Shown here: positions 16,933 through 25,208 of the stretch, piece by piece
Layout: each line of letters starts with the position of its first letter
How positions within the stretch are numbered: position 1 is the first letter of the stretch
Assembly (NCBI GenBank): GCA_025934915.1
Contig: JAICWG010000006.1
Coordinates: 1-62,687 of the forward strand
Direction of reading: 5' to 3'
Length of the DNA stretch: 62,687 bases
Source of the DNA: Nitrospira sp.
Lineage (GTDB): Bacteria > Nitrospirota > Nitrospiria > Nitrospirales > Nitrospiraceae
Program-made: the position numbers and the translations under genes
Notes under the pieces: model-generated
Databases searched by the model: none
Told to the model about the DNA's origin: nothing
What the model saw: the letters and a program-made list of their open reading frames with translations, nothing else

Positions 16933-18813
16933 GTGTGCGGAATTGCGGGAGTCTTGGGATATGAATCTGCACTGGTAGATCAGATGCTTGTCAGACTGCG
17001 ACATCGCGGGCCGGATCATTCCAGTAGGACATCCATTGCCGGTACAGGCTGGTCGATCGGGCATGCACGACTCAGTATTATCGATCTTGACCCTCGAAGC
17101 CACCAACCGTTTTTTTCTCCCTGTGGCAGATACGGAATCGTTTTTAACGGCGAAATCTATAATTTTAGGGAACTGCGGTGGGCATTGGAAGAGACGGGAG
17201 CTAGCTTTCGGACATCATCCGATACAGAGGTCTTGCTTCACTGGTTAATTAAACACGGCATAGCAGGTCTGACCCAGCTCGACGGTATGTATGCATTCGG
17301 GTTTTTCGACATGAAAACACGGATGCTGTTACTGGCAAGAGATCCTATCGGGGAAAAACCGTTGTATTATACCGGGAGCCTCGTTGATGGTGTGCGGCGC
17401 TTCGCCTTCGCATCAGAAATCAAGGCCCTCTTAACCCTTCCCGATATTAATCGGTCGCTCCACGATGGTGCTGTGCTGGACTTTCTCCGCTTCCTTTACA
17501 CGGCACCGCCGAATACTCTTTACCAAGGCATCCATGAGCTTGCTCCTGGACATATGCTCCAGGTGGATCTGGATAACGGTGATGCGGAAAGCCCGCGAGC
17601 GTTCTACTCGCTTGAAAAGAGCATCGAGTACGATGAAGCGGGGACTACGGAGCACGCCGAAAAGAAGTTCCGAGAATTATTCGAGCAAAGCGTCGAGCGG
17701 CGTCTCATCAGCGACGTAGATATCGGTCTGTTCCTCAGTGCCGGGATCGACTCAAACGCTATTCTTGCAGCGGCTCAAGGCTCTTCCAAACTCAGCGCCT
17801 TGCATACATATACTCTTGAGTATACGAAGGAGAGCGATGAAAGCCATATCGCGCGTCAGATTGCATCAGTTCACGGATTGTCACATGCCACGATCCCTTT
17901 TCATGAACTGGACTTTCATGATTCAATTCAACGGGTAGTGAATTTATTTGACCAGCCGTTCGGCAACTCGACGGCACTTGTTTCGGATCTAATCGCTGAC
18001 GAGGCATCTAAGTCGTGCAAGGTGTGTCTAGTGGGTGACGGCGGAGATGAACTGGCCATCGGCTATCCAAGATACAAGGCCATCCACCTTCATCAGCAGT
18101 TTGGGAAATTGCCTTCAGCTCTATCAGGCTTTGGTCGATTGTGCGCTGCCTGGCTGCCAGAGCGTGGCGGTCTTGCCACATCGATGAGACGAGTGAAGCT
18201 GTTCTTGAACACACTGGGCCACCCATTGGCAGAGAGTGTTTTGGATTGGGCGACATATATGAACACGCCTACTCTCGCATGGGCTACCGGAAGGAAAGAA
18301 TGCAGAACTCCCTTTTACAACGATCTATTGGATACGTTTACTAGACAGTCAAACGATCCTGTGCGCGCAGCCACGATAGTCGATATGAAGTCGTTTGTTC
18401 CCTTTAACCTGATGCAAAGCGCCGATAGGACCAGCATGGCCCACTCTCTTGAACTCCGAAGTCCATTTCTGTCGCCGTTGCTGGTCCACAGCATACTTGG
18501 GTTGCCGTCCCGGGTAAAGATGGGTAACAGCACCAAGCCACTCATAACAGGCGCGCTTGCCGCTAAGATGCCGGCAAGTGTGTTGACCCAACCGAAACGT
18601 CCATTCAATCCCCCGATACAGAATCTGTTGAGAGTGAATCTGGAGCACCTGCGCGACTATCTGCTACGCCCATCTGCTTGTCTCGGCACGGTTCTCGATC
18701 AGGACTTTCTCAAACGTGAGGTCGCGGCATTTCCGGCAGGGAGACGCGATAACTCCACACTACTGTGGGGGCTCGGGACCTTAGAGAATTGGCTTCAGAG
18801 AGGCATACGATGA
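16933..18813 (+). CDS. asnB: Asparagine synthase-type glutamine amidotransferase of the EPS locus
   Basis: The start is GTG at 16933, chosen because it places the catalytic Cys at position 2 (MCGIAGVLGY) and has GAGGAG at 16920-16926. A longer frame back to 16762 lies inside the previous gene and is rejected. The protein has 626 residues. The N-terminal class II glutaminase domain (RLRHRGPDHS, FNGEIYNF, TEVLLH) releases ammonia, and the C-terminal synthetase domain with the PP-loop LSAGIDSNAI uses ATP. In exosortase-linked EPS clusters, enzymes of this type are thought to amidate a sugar acid or a related precursor rather than make free asparagine. Its stop overlaps the next start (ATGA). Confidence 0.88.
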   Translation: MCGIAGVLGYESALVDQMLVRLRHRGPDHSSRTSIAGTGWSIGHARLSIIDLDPRSHQPFFSPCGRYGIVFNGEIYNFRELRWALEETGASFRTSSDTEVLLHWLIKHGIAGLTQLDGMYAFGFFDMKTRMLLLARDPIGEKPLYYTGSLVDGVRRFAFASEIKALLTLPDINRSLHDGAVLDFLRFLYTAPPNTLYQGIHELAPGHMLQVDLDNGDAESPRAFYSLEKSIEYDEAGTTEHAEKKFRELFEQSVERRLISDVDIGLFLSAGIDSNAILAAAQGSSKLSALHTYTLEYTKESDESHIARQIASVHGLSHATIPFHELDFHDSIQRVVNLFDQPFGNSTALVSDLIADEASKSCKVCLVGDGGDELAIGYPRYKAIHLHQQFGKLPSALSGFGRLCAAWLPERGGLATSMRRVKLFLNTLGHPLAESVLDWATYMNTPTLAWATGRKECRTPFYNDLLDTFTRQSNDPVRAATIVDMKSFVPFNLMQSADRTSMAHSLELRSPFLSPLLVHSILGLPSRVKMGNSTKPLITGALAAKMPASVLTQPKRPFNPPIQNLLRVNLEHLRDYLLRPSACLGTVLDQDFLKREVAAFPAGRRDNSTLLWGLGTLENWLQRGIR

Positions 18814-20924
18814 AAAGGATGCTCCGACATATAGTCGCGATCATGATCGCAGTCCTTGGTTCGGTAGAAACATCCTATGCCGACAGAGTGGCGGTCGTGG
18901 CATTCAGCCAACCGCCCAACTATGCGCTTTGCACGGATCCAGGGGACGTGCAACAGCTTACAGACGGGAAAATCACAACCTTTCCGATCTGGACGAAGAA
19001 GGAGACAGTCGGATGGGCGACTACGACGCCGATCGCCATAGAACTTCGAGTCACGTCCACTGGTGCTGCACAGCGTCCTCAATCCGGTACATTACAACTA
19101 CATTCAGCAAAGGGATTAGGTGCTGGTGTAGATGTGCCACGGCATGTCGATGTCTACGCGCGAAGCAGTGACGGAACATTGAGTTTGGTTGGGTCGTTGG
19201 CCGCCTATTCGAGAAAATGGAGTGACAAACGTGATCACTGGTTAGCTGTCGATCTCCAAGTAGCAACCGAAGCATTGGTCGTCGTTCTCCATGCCTCCGG
19301 TGACTATTTGTTTTTAGACGAGATCGAATGGCGACCTTCGGGAATGGGCCGGTTTCCAACAATCCCCTCAGGTGTGGCAAATGTCCGGACAGCATTGGAG
19401 GAAAGCACTCGAAGAGTCTCTCGATCTATCGAAAGGGCGGCTGCGGTGGAAGCTGAAGGAGCTGCGCTATCGGTGCCGACGAATTCGCTGCATGTCTGGA
19501 GCCAAGACCCATGGGAAGATATCGACCTTGCTGATGTTCGTCAACAGATCAACAATAGACCCTCCTTAGTTGAGGTCAGGGGCTACGCTGACGAGCATGA
19601 GAGCATCTGTTTAGGAATTGTTGTGGGAAAGGAGGTCGCTGCTAACGGGCTGCGTGTTTCAGTCGACGGACTCCCTTCTCAATCCGTTACGCTTTATGAA
19701 GTTAGGCCGGTTATCGCAGGCAACGGAAAGCGAGTGTATGACCCTCTCGTTCCACTTGATGGTCGTGGGACGTTTTCAGCAAGACCCGGCTCGCCTGTAT
19801 ATCTTTGGATGGATATTAACCTTGCTGTATTAGGCGCGGGCAACCATCGATTCAAAATCCGCCTTGATAGCGTGGGCCAGGTGAATACTCTCCCTGGTGT
19901 GGCGAACGTCAGTGCATATACAGGAAGTAGTGTCAAACGGCTTCGTGCAGTGAATTGGGCATACCTTTCTGATATGCCTGTTTTCCGAAATAGGACTGTC
20001 GCCACTCAAGACTTGGTGCGTCACGGCATCAATACCTTCGTTGCACATCCTGGAGAAATTCCTGGCGTAGCTCTTGATGGCAGCTGGATGATCAAGCCTG
20101 ACCTAAGTTTTGTGACTACCGTGGAGCTAGTCAAGCAGCATGGGATGTTGCTGCTCTATCTGGGTTGGAGTGAGGCAAAAAATCCGTTGGGGTTATCGAG
20201 CAAGGTGCGAACTCTCGATGCTGCTGCAAAAGAGCGCTTGCTGAGGTGGGTGAAGCAAATGTCCGCATATCTTTCCGAGCGAGGCCTGTCCGTGAATCAG
20301 TGGGCTTTGTATCCAGTCGACGAGCCAAGTCGGCAGGGTTTACAGCTGGTGAAGGCGGTCGCTCAAGCGATCAAAGAATGGAATCCTGCCGTGAAGGTGT
20401 ATACCGACCTCAATGTCTACGCGACCCCACCCATTGAGATGTCCGACCTTCGGGACGTCCAAAGCTTTGTGGACTATTGGCAACCCAATGTATTGGTAGT
20501 CCGCGGCCGACTCGGTGAGTTTTTTAAGACGCTTCAAAAAGATTGGTGGATCTACGGGAATCCAAAAGCACCCGCAAAACAAGCGTCACCATTGCGTGAC
20601 TATCGAATGTTGGCTTGGTGGGCCTGGTATTACGATGCGAAAGGCGTAGGGTTTTGGTCCTACAGCGATACCGGTGGGAGTTCTGCGTGGAACGATATAG
20701 ATGGTCGGCGTCCTGACTGGGCTGTCGTGTATGAAACACCTGAAGGAGTTGTCAGCAGCCGCCGCTGGGAGGCATTTCGCGAAGGGCTGGAAGATTATGT
20801 CTTATTGTCAGGGATGAACAGAACTGAAGCGCAGAGAAGTATGCCATCTGGAAAACAGAACCTCGACTTGTGGGATCTGCCCACGGTTGAAGGTGTGAGG
20901 CGAGCGCTCTTGGATGCTCTCTGA
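18810..20924 (+). CDS. Secreted DUF4091 (glycoside hydrolase-like) protein
   Basis: The start is ATG at 18810, overlapping the asnB stop by 4 bases. A signal peptide follows (MKRMLRHIVAIMIAVLGSVE, cleavage near SYA-DR), so the 704-residue protein is periplasmic or secreted. Residues about 25-190 look like a beta-sandwich lectin-like domain. The C-terminal half has VDEPSRQG, WALYPVDEP, MLAWWAWYYDAKGVGFWSYS and WEAFREGLEDYVLL, the pattern of DUF4091 (TIM-barrel glycoside hydrolase-like) proteins. It may trim or modify the exported polymer. Substrate unknown. The Asp-Glu in PVDEPS is a plausible catalytic pair. Confidence 0.75.
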   Translation: MKRMLRHIVAIMIAVLGSVETSYADRVAVVAFSQPPNYALCTDPGDVQQLTDGKITTFPIWTKKETVGWATTTPIAIELRVTSTGAAQRPQSGTLQLHSAKGLGAGVDVPRHVDVYARSSDGTLSLVGSLAAYSRKWSDKRDHWLAVDLQVATEALVVVLHASGDYLFLDEIEWRPSGMGRFPTIPSGVANVRTALEESTRRVSRSIERAAAVEAEGAALSVPTNSLHVWSQDPWEDIDLADVRQQINNRPSLVEVRGYADEHESICLGIVVGKEVAANGLRVSVDGLPSQSVTLYEVRPVIAGNGKRVYDPLVPLDGRGTFSARPGSPVYLWMDINLAVLGAGNHRFKIRLDSVGQVNTLPGVANVSAYTGSSVKRLRAVNWAYLSDMPVFRNRTVATQDLVRHGINTFVAHPGEIPGVALDGSWMIKPDLSFVTTVELVKQHGMLLLYLGWSEAKNPLGLSSKVRTLDAAAKERLLRWVKQMSAYLSERGLSVNQWALYPVDEPSRQGLQLVKAVAQAIKEWNPAVKVYTDLNVYATPPIEMSDLRDVQSFVDYWQPNVLVVRGRLGEFFKTLQKDWWIYGNPKAPAKQASPLRDYRMLAWWAWYYDAKGVGFWSYSDTGGSSAWNDIDGRRPDWAVVYETPEGVVSSRRWEAFREGLEDYVLLSGMNRTEAQRSMPSGKQNLDLWDLPTVEGVRRALLDAL

Positions 20925-21015
20925 ACCTGGATGCATCACTTGCGGTCGAAGACTAATTTGCTGAAATACGCGCATTCGATATAGTCCAACCAGCGTAATC
21001 AGTTCGTACAAGCTG

Positions 21016-22815
21016 ATGAAGTCGTTCGCTAGAGACCGATTCCGATTGTATCTACAAACAGCCCTCTATCTTCGGCCGACTCAGCTGCTTTTTCTTATTC
21101 GTAACCGGCTTTGCCTGACTCCAGTCAGATGGCCTCGCGCTCGTCGAATAGGCCTAAGGCATGGTGTCGGGTTCATGCCTGGCGTCCATGGGCTCCATCA
21201 ATCTCATGATGGCGAAGCAATCATCTTCTTGAAGCAAAAGAAGTCCTCTTCTAACGGCAAGCCGGATTGGGCTTGTAAGGATATGCCGAAGCTCTGGCGG
21301 TATAACCTGCACTATTTTGATTATCTGCATGATCCGCATCGTTCTTGTGAGAATAAGCGTCTCCTGATTACTGATTGGATCCTGAACAACCCGCCTGGGA
21401 CTGAAGACGCATGGGAGCCCTATACAGTCTCGCTCCGAATTGCGAACTGGATAAAGTTCTTCCTATTACTGAATGTGGTCGGTCCCGAAGACAAAAGCGA
21501 AAGGCTACCCACGTGCGAGTGGCTTGACAGCCTCTATCAACAGGCGCTGTGGCTGGAACAAAACATCGAATACCATATCTTAGCGAATCACTACCTCAAA
21601 AATGGCGTGGCCCTATTTTTCGCTGGAATGTACTTCGAAGGGGTTGATGCAGACAGGTGGCTTCGAAAAGGTCTAGAGATTCTGCGAGGTGAACTCAAGG
21701 AACAGTTTCTTGCCGATGGGGGGCACTTCGAGAGAAGCCCCATGTACCACTCCATTTGTGTGGTCGATTATCTTGATGTCGTGAATCTCGCGTACAATTC
21801 ACCTGCTGCGATCTCCTGTGAGATAGCGGACGAATTTGCTGGTAAGGTGACTGCTGCGCTTGATTTCCTGAGCGGCATCTGCTTGCCGGACGGAGCTATC
21901 CCCCTGTTCAATGATTCGGCGTTCGGCATCGCTCCAACTCCTCGTCAGATCTTCGACTATGCTGAGAAGGTGATCGGGTACAAGGCTCCAAGCCCATCAA
22001 ACAGCTTGGTGGTCAATGCCTTTCCGTCGAGTGGGTATTATGTCTGTCGCAAGGCGGGCGACATGATCATTATTGATTGTGGACCGATCGGTCCTGACTA
22101 TCAGCCTGGACATGCGCATTGCGATACTCTCAGTTATGAGCTGGCGATCGACGGACGGCGAGTGGTGGTTGACAGCGGCGTATTCGACTATGAGCCGAGC
22201 CAGGAGCGGGCCTATGCGCGAAGCACGAGAGCTCATAATACCATCATCGTCGATGGCGAGGAACAATCGGAGATATGGGGAGTGTTTCGCGTGGCTCGGC
22301 GGGCAAGGCCGATTCAGGGTCATATCGATAAGACGGGGCAAGAGTCGATCCTGTTTGAAGGAGCTCATGACGGATATAAGAGATTGAATGGAAAGCCTAT
22401 CCATAGGAGGCAAATCTCCTATGATGGGCAGGGGAGTTGGGTGGTGACAGATGAATTGGAAGGAACTGGAATCCATCGGATGGAGAGTTTCGTTCACATT
22501 CATCCTGATTGCGCAATCGTAGAATCGGGAATAAGGAGTTTCAGTATCTCACGATGCGAGAAGGTAATAGCAACGGTGGAAGCGTTGAGTGCTTGTCAGA
22601 TGAAGATTGAGCAAGGGTGCTATTTTCCTGAGTTTGGTTTGAGGCAAGAGAACCTTGTGATAGCTTTTTCTTGCTCAGGAGAAATTCCGCTCAAGCTGAG
22701 TTATCGAATCCGAAAAGCGCGAGACCGGCAAACCGAGACGCACAGGCATGCGAATCCTTTTTCTGTCACATTACTTTCCCCCCGAGGTGAATGCGCCGGC
22801 AACCAGAACGTATGA
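21016..22815 (+). CDS. Heparinase II/III-like polysaccharide lyase family protein
   Basis: A 599-residue protein. The N-terminal alpha/alpha-toroid part contains LWRYNLHYFDYLHD, ANWIKFF, NHYLKNGVALFFAG and FERSPMYHSICVVDYLDV. The C-terminal beta-sandwich domain has GHAHCDTLSYELAIDGRRVV, SGVFDYEPSQERAYARST and RAHNTIIVDGEEQSE, the heparinase II/III signature with its His and Tyr residues. No signal peptide is evident. Members of this family are constant parts of exosortase-linked EPS clusters, and they may cut acidic polymer or help mature it. Its last 68 bp overlap the next gene. Confidence 0.88.
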   Translation: MKSFARDRFRLYLQTALYLRPTQLLFLIRNRLCLTPVRWPRARRIGLRHGVGFMPGVHGLHQSHDGEAIIFLKQKKSSSNGKPDWACKDMPKLWRYNLHYFDYLHDPHRSCENKRLLITDWILNNPPGTEDAWEPYTVSLRIANWIKFFLLLNVVGPEDKSERLPTCEWLDSLYQQALWLEQNIEYHILANHYLKNGVALFFAGMYFEGVDADRWLRKGLEILRGELKEQFLADGGHFERSPMYHSICVVDYLDVVNLAYNSPAAISCEIADEFAGKVTAALDFLSGICLPDGAIPLFNDSAFGIAPTPRQIFDYAEKVIGYKAPSPSNSLVVNAFPSSGYYVCRKAGDMIIIDCGPIGPDYQPGHAHCDTLSYELAIDGRRVVVDSGVFDYEPSQERAYARSTRAHNTIIVDGEEQSEIWGVFRVARRARPIQGHIDKTGQESILFEGAHDGYKRLNGKPIHRRQISYDGQGSWVVTDELEGTGIHRMESFVHIHPDCAIVESGIRSFSISRCEKVIATVEALSACQMKIEQGCYFPEFGLRQENLVIAFSCSGEIPLKLSYRIRKARDRQTETHRHANPFSVTLLSPRGECAGNQNV

Positions 22816-24010
22816 ACATTGTCGACAATGGGTGAAAGATGGGCATCATGTGACGGTCGTGACATGCGCACCGAATCATCCTCAAGGAAGGGTTTACGAA
22901 GGCTACCGAAATCTGATTTATCAACACGAAACGAGAGACGGGATCAGCGTCGTCAGGGTTTGGACCTTTGTTACGGCTAACGAGGGTTTTCTTAAACGAA
23001 CGCTGAACTACATCTCGTACATGTGTTCTGCAGTCATCGCATCACTCTTTCTGCCGAAAGCAGACGTCGTCCTTTCAACCTCGCCTCAATTCTTCAACGG
23101 GCTCGCGGGCTACTTTGTCGGCAAGGTGAAGAGAATTCCTTGGATGCTGGAGATCCGCGACCTGTGGCCGGAGTCGATTGTCGCTGTGGGCGCCATTAAG
23201 AACCCTGCGATTATTAAGATGCTCGAATGGATCGAGCGGTTCGCATATCGAACAGCGGATCGGATTGTGCCGGTGACCAATTCATTCAAGACATACATTC
23301 TTAGCAAGGGCATCGAGGCGGAGAAAATCATCGTCGTCAAGAACGGTGTCGATCTGGCTCAATATGCGCCGCTTGAGGGCTCGAGTGCTCTGGCCGAAGA
23401 ACTTGGGATCAGGGGAAAGTTCGTTGTTTCCTATTTCGGGACCCATGGCATGGCTCACCATCTTGAAACGATTCTTCAGGCAGCCGACCGGCTGGGCGGC
23501 AAGACAAACATTGTCTTTTTAATGGTAGGCGATGGAGCCGAGCGAAAGGCGCTTGTTCAGATGCGAGACAAGATGGCGCTTGACAACGTGGTGATGCTCG
23601 ATCAGCAACCAAAGAGTCGCATGCGCGAGTTCTGGGCGTTGTCCAACATCAGTCTCGTTCTCCTGAAGAAGTCCGACCTGTTCAAGACAGTCATCCCCTC
23701 GAAGATTTTTGAAAGTTTAGCCATGGCGAAGCCGATCATTCTTGGAGTGGAAGGGGAGAGTGCGGACCTTCTGCGAGCGGCCAAGGCCGGTATTTGTATC
23801 GAGCCGGAACATGCTGATGATCTCGCCGCACGCGTTCTGGATCTTTCTCAAAATCCAGAACGATGCCGACAGCTAGGCAAGAATGGTCGTCAATATGTCA
23901 TGGAGCATTTCGATCGCACCGTGCTTGCCAGAAAACTCGCTTCCGTGATTGAAACGGTCGGCAGAAAGACAGTTCTTGGGCCTGAGGAGGTTTCTGTCTC
24001 TTTGCGTTGA
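22748..24010 (+). CDS. Glycosyltransferase family 4, WbuB-like
   Basis: A 420-residue GT-B enzyme. The N-terminus MRILFLSHYFPPEVNAPATR with HVTVVTCAPNHPQG is characteristic of WbuB-like transferases that use N-acetyl-aminosugars. The donor domain has VVSYFGTHGMAHHLETIL, FLMVGDGAERKAL, and VIPSKIFESLAMAKPII with the conserved Ser-Lys-Glu. The start lies 68 bp inside the previous gene; the overlap is long but the homology begins right at this Met. It is the last gene before a 360-bp gap and a likely promoter. Confidence 0.88.
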   Translation: MRILFLSHYFPPEVNAPATRTYEHCRQWVKDGHHVTVVTCAPNHPQGRVYEGYRNLIYQHETRDGISVVRVWTFVTANEGFLKRTLNYISYMCSAVIASLFLPKADVVLSTSPQFFNGLAGYFVGKVKRIPWMLEIRDLWPESIVAVGAIKNPAIIKMLEWIERFAYRTADRIVPVTNSFKTYILSKGIEAEKIIVVKNGVDLAQYAPLEGSSALAEELGIRGKFVVSYFGTHGMAHHLETILQAADRLGGKTNIVFLMVGDGAERKALVQMRDKMALDNVVMLDQQPKSRMREFWALSNISLVLLKKSDLFKTVIPSKIFESLAMAKPIILGVEGESADLLRAAKAGICIEPEHADDLAARVLDLSQNPERCRQLGKNGRQYVMEHFDRTVLARKLASVIETVGRKTVLGPEEVSVSLR

Positions 24011-24297
24011 CTCTACTGAAGAGATCTAATCATCGCAACATTCGCACGCTCCGATTCGGGCATATTTGTAGACGAGTGGTGAGTCTAGGTCGTGGGCGCT
24101 GGAGAGGTATTTGATGAGGGACATTGCTGCAATACGAACGCATTCAGCCGAGAGAAGAGAAAGTGCGGTAGGTAGTTTTTTCCGTTCTGGCCATGGTTCA
24201 TACATAATTGAACGCCACTGCGGCAACATACGCACAGTTTCCAATGTCGGCCTCCATCGGGTCTCTTTGTTTTCAGTAACATGCGAATGTCATTGGA

Positions 24298-24313
24298 TGG
24301 TCTGGTATTTGCT
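24298..24313 (+). promoter_or_regulatory. Sigma-54-type promoter candidate for the VPLPA-CTERM gene
   Basis: The sequence tggtctggtatttgct has GG at -24 and GC at -12 with the exact 10-base spacing, and the TTGC box is intact. The -24 box matches only at TGG and G. It lies about 58 bp before the ATG at 24371. Control of PEP-CTERM genes by sigma-54 with PrsK/PrsR is known in other bacteria; neither regulator is in this window. Confidence 0.4.
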
Positions 24314-24370
24314 GAACATTCCCCGTTCATACGTGTCCCTAATGTACTAACCTCTAGAAGGAGCGGTGAT

Positions 24371-25036
24371 ATGCAGTTGATAAAGAGATGGTTTAAGAAA
24401 GGATTCATGCTGCAGGCTGCAGCGGTGTGTGCCCTTGCGGTTCCGATCACTGCAGCACAAGCAGCTCTCGTGACGTACTCATTTACCGGCAGCCTCGATA
24501 ACCCTTCTTCACCCTTGCTGGTTTCCGGTTCCTTTCAATTCGAGAATGCGACGAGCGGGAGCAGTGGCGTTTATAACGGCGCAGTAACGGCCTTCACCCT
24601 GAAGTTTGGCCCTGTCGGTGCGGCGATTTACGAATCGTCTTTCATCCCAGGCGCCAACGCCGTAACGATTTCTCAGAACGTCCCTATGATGGGCGGTGGC
24701 ATTGTCGACCGTTGGGCATTGGTGACTGCTGCAACCGGAGGAGAGATCAGTGGCTCCACGCCGTTCAATTTTGATCTTCGTCTCGACCATAAGGACGGGG
24801 GATTGTTTACTGACACGAGCCTTCAAGATCCACCGAGTTTGAGCAATCTGACTACGGGGAGATGGCGACTCATTTTCGAGAATGCGAACGGTGTTCCCTC
24901 TGCATATCTCGGATCGATAAATAATCTGACAGCCGTGCCGCTGCCAGCTGCGGTGCTGCTGTTCGGAGCCGGGCTTATCTCATTGGTGGGTCTGGGAGCC
25001 GGAGGGTTGAGAAATCTCCGAGGGTCCAAAGCCTAG
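24371..25036 (+). CDS. VPLPA-CTERM sorted secreted protein
   Basis: The start is ATG at 24371 with AAGGAG about 8 bases upstream. A frame 90 bp longer exists but lacks a ribosome site. The 221-residue protein has a signal peptide (basic MQLIKRWFKKGF, then a hydrophobic core ending ITAAQA-AL) and a Ser/Gly/Thr-rich, beta-type mature part. The C-terminus is a sorting tail: VPLPA at about residue 189, a hydrophobic helix (AVLLFGAGLISLVGLG) and a basic end (RNLRGSK). The signal matches the exosortase gene that follows directly. It would be processed at the inner membrane and released or attached to the surface with EPS. Its own function is unknown. Confidence 0.85.
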   Translation: MQLIKRWFKKGFMLQAAAVCALAVPITAAQAALVTYSFTGSLDNPSSPLLVSGSFQFENATSGSSGVYNGAVTAFTLKFGPVGAAIYESSFIPGANAVTISQNVPMMGGGIVDRWALVTAATGGEISGSTPFNFDLRLDHKDGGLFTDTSLQDPPSLSNLTTGRWRLIFENANGVPSAYLGSINNLTAVPLPAAVLLFGAGLISLVGLGAGGLRNLRGSKA

Positions 25037-25054
25037 TCGAGCATTTCGTTGACG

Positions 25055-25084
25055 GGCTTGATACTTCGACAAGGGTATCAAGCC
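25055..25084 (+). terminator. Intrinsic terminator after the VPLPA-CTERM gene
   Basis: A perfect 10-bp stem (ggcttgatac at 25055-25064 with gtatcaagcc at 25075-25084) around a 10-base loop is followed by tgttctttct. It starts 18 bp after the stop. It would let the substrate gene be expressed separately from, and more strongly than, the exosortase gene. Confidence 0.75.
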
Positions 25085-25208
25085 TGTTCTTTCTCCTGAC
25101 TCGATCGATTGGCGGAAGACTGCCATAGATAGAAGGTTTCGCCCCGCACTTCAAGACAGGTTTGCTCGCTCATCTCATTCCAGACCATCGTTGAGTGGCT
25201 CGATCTTT

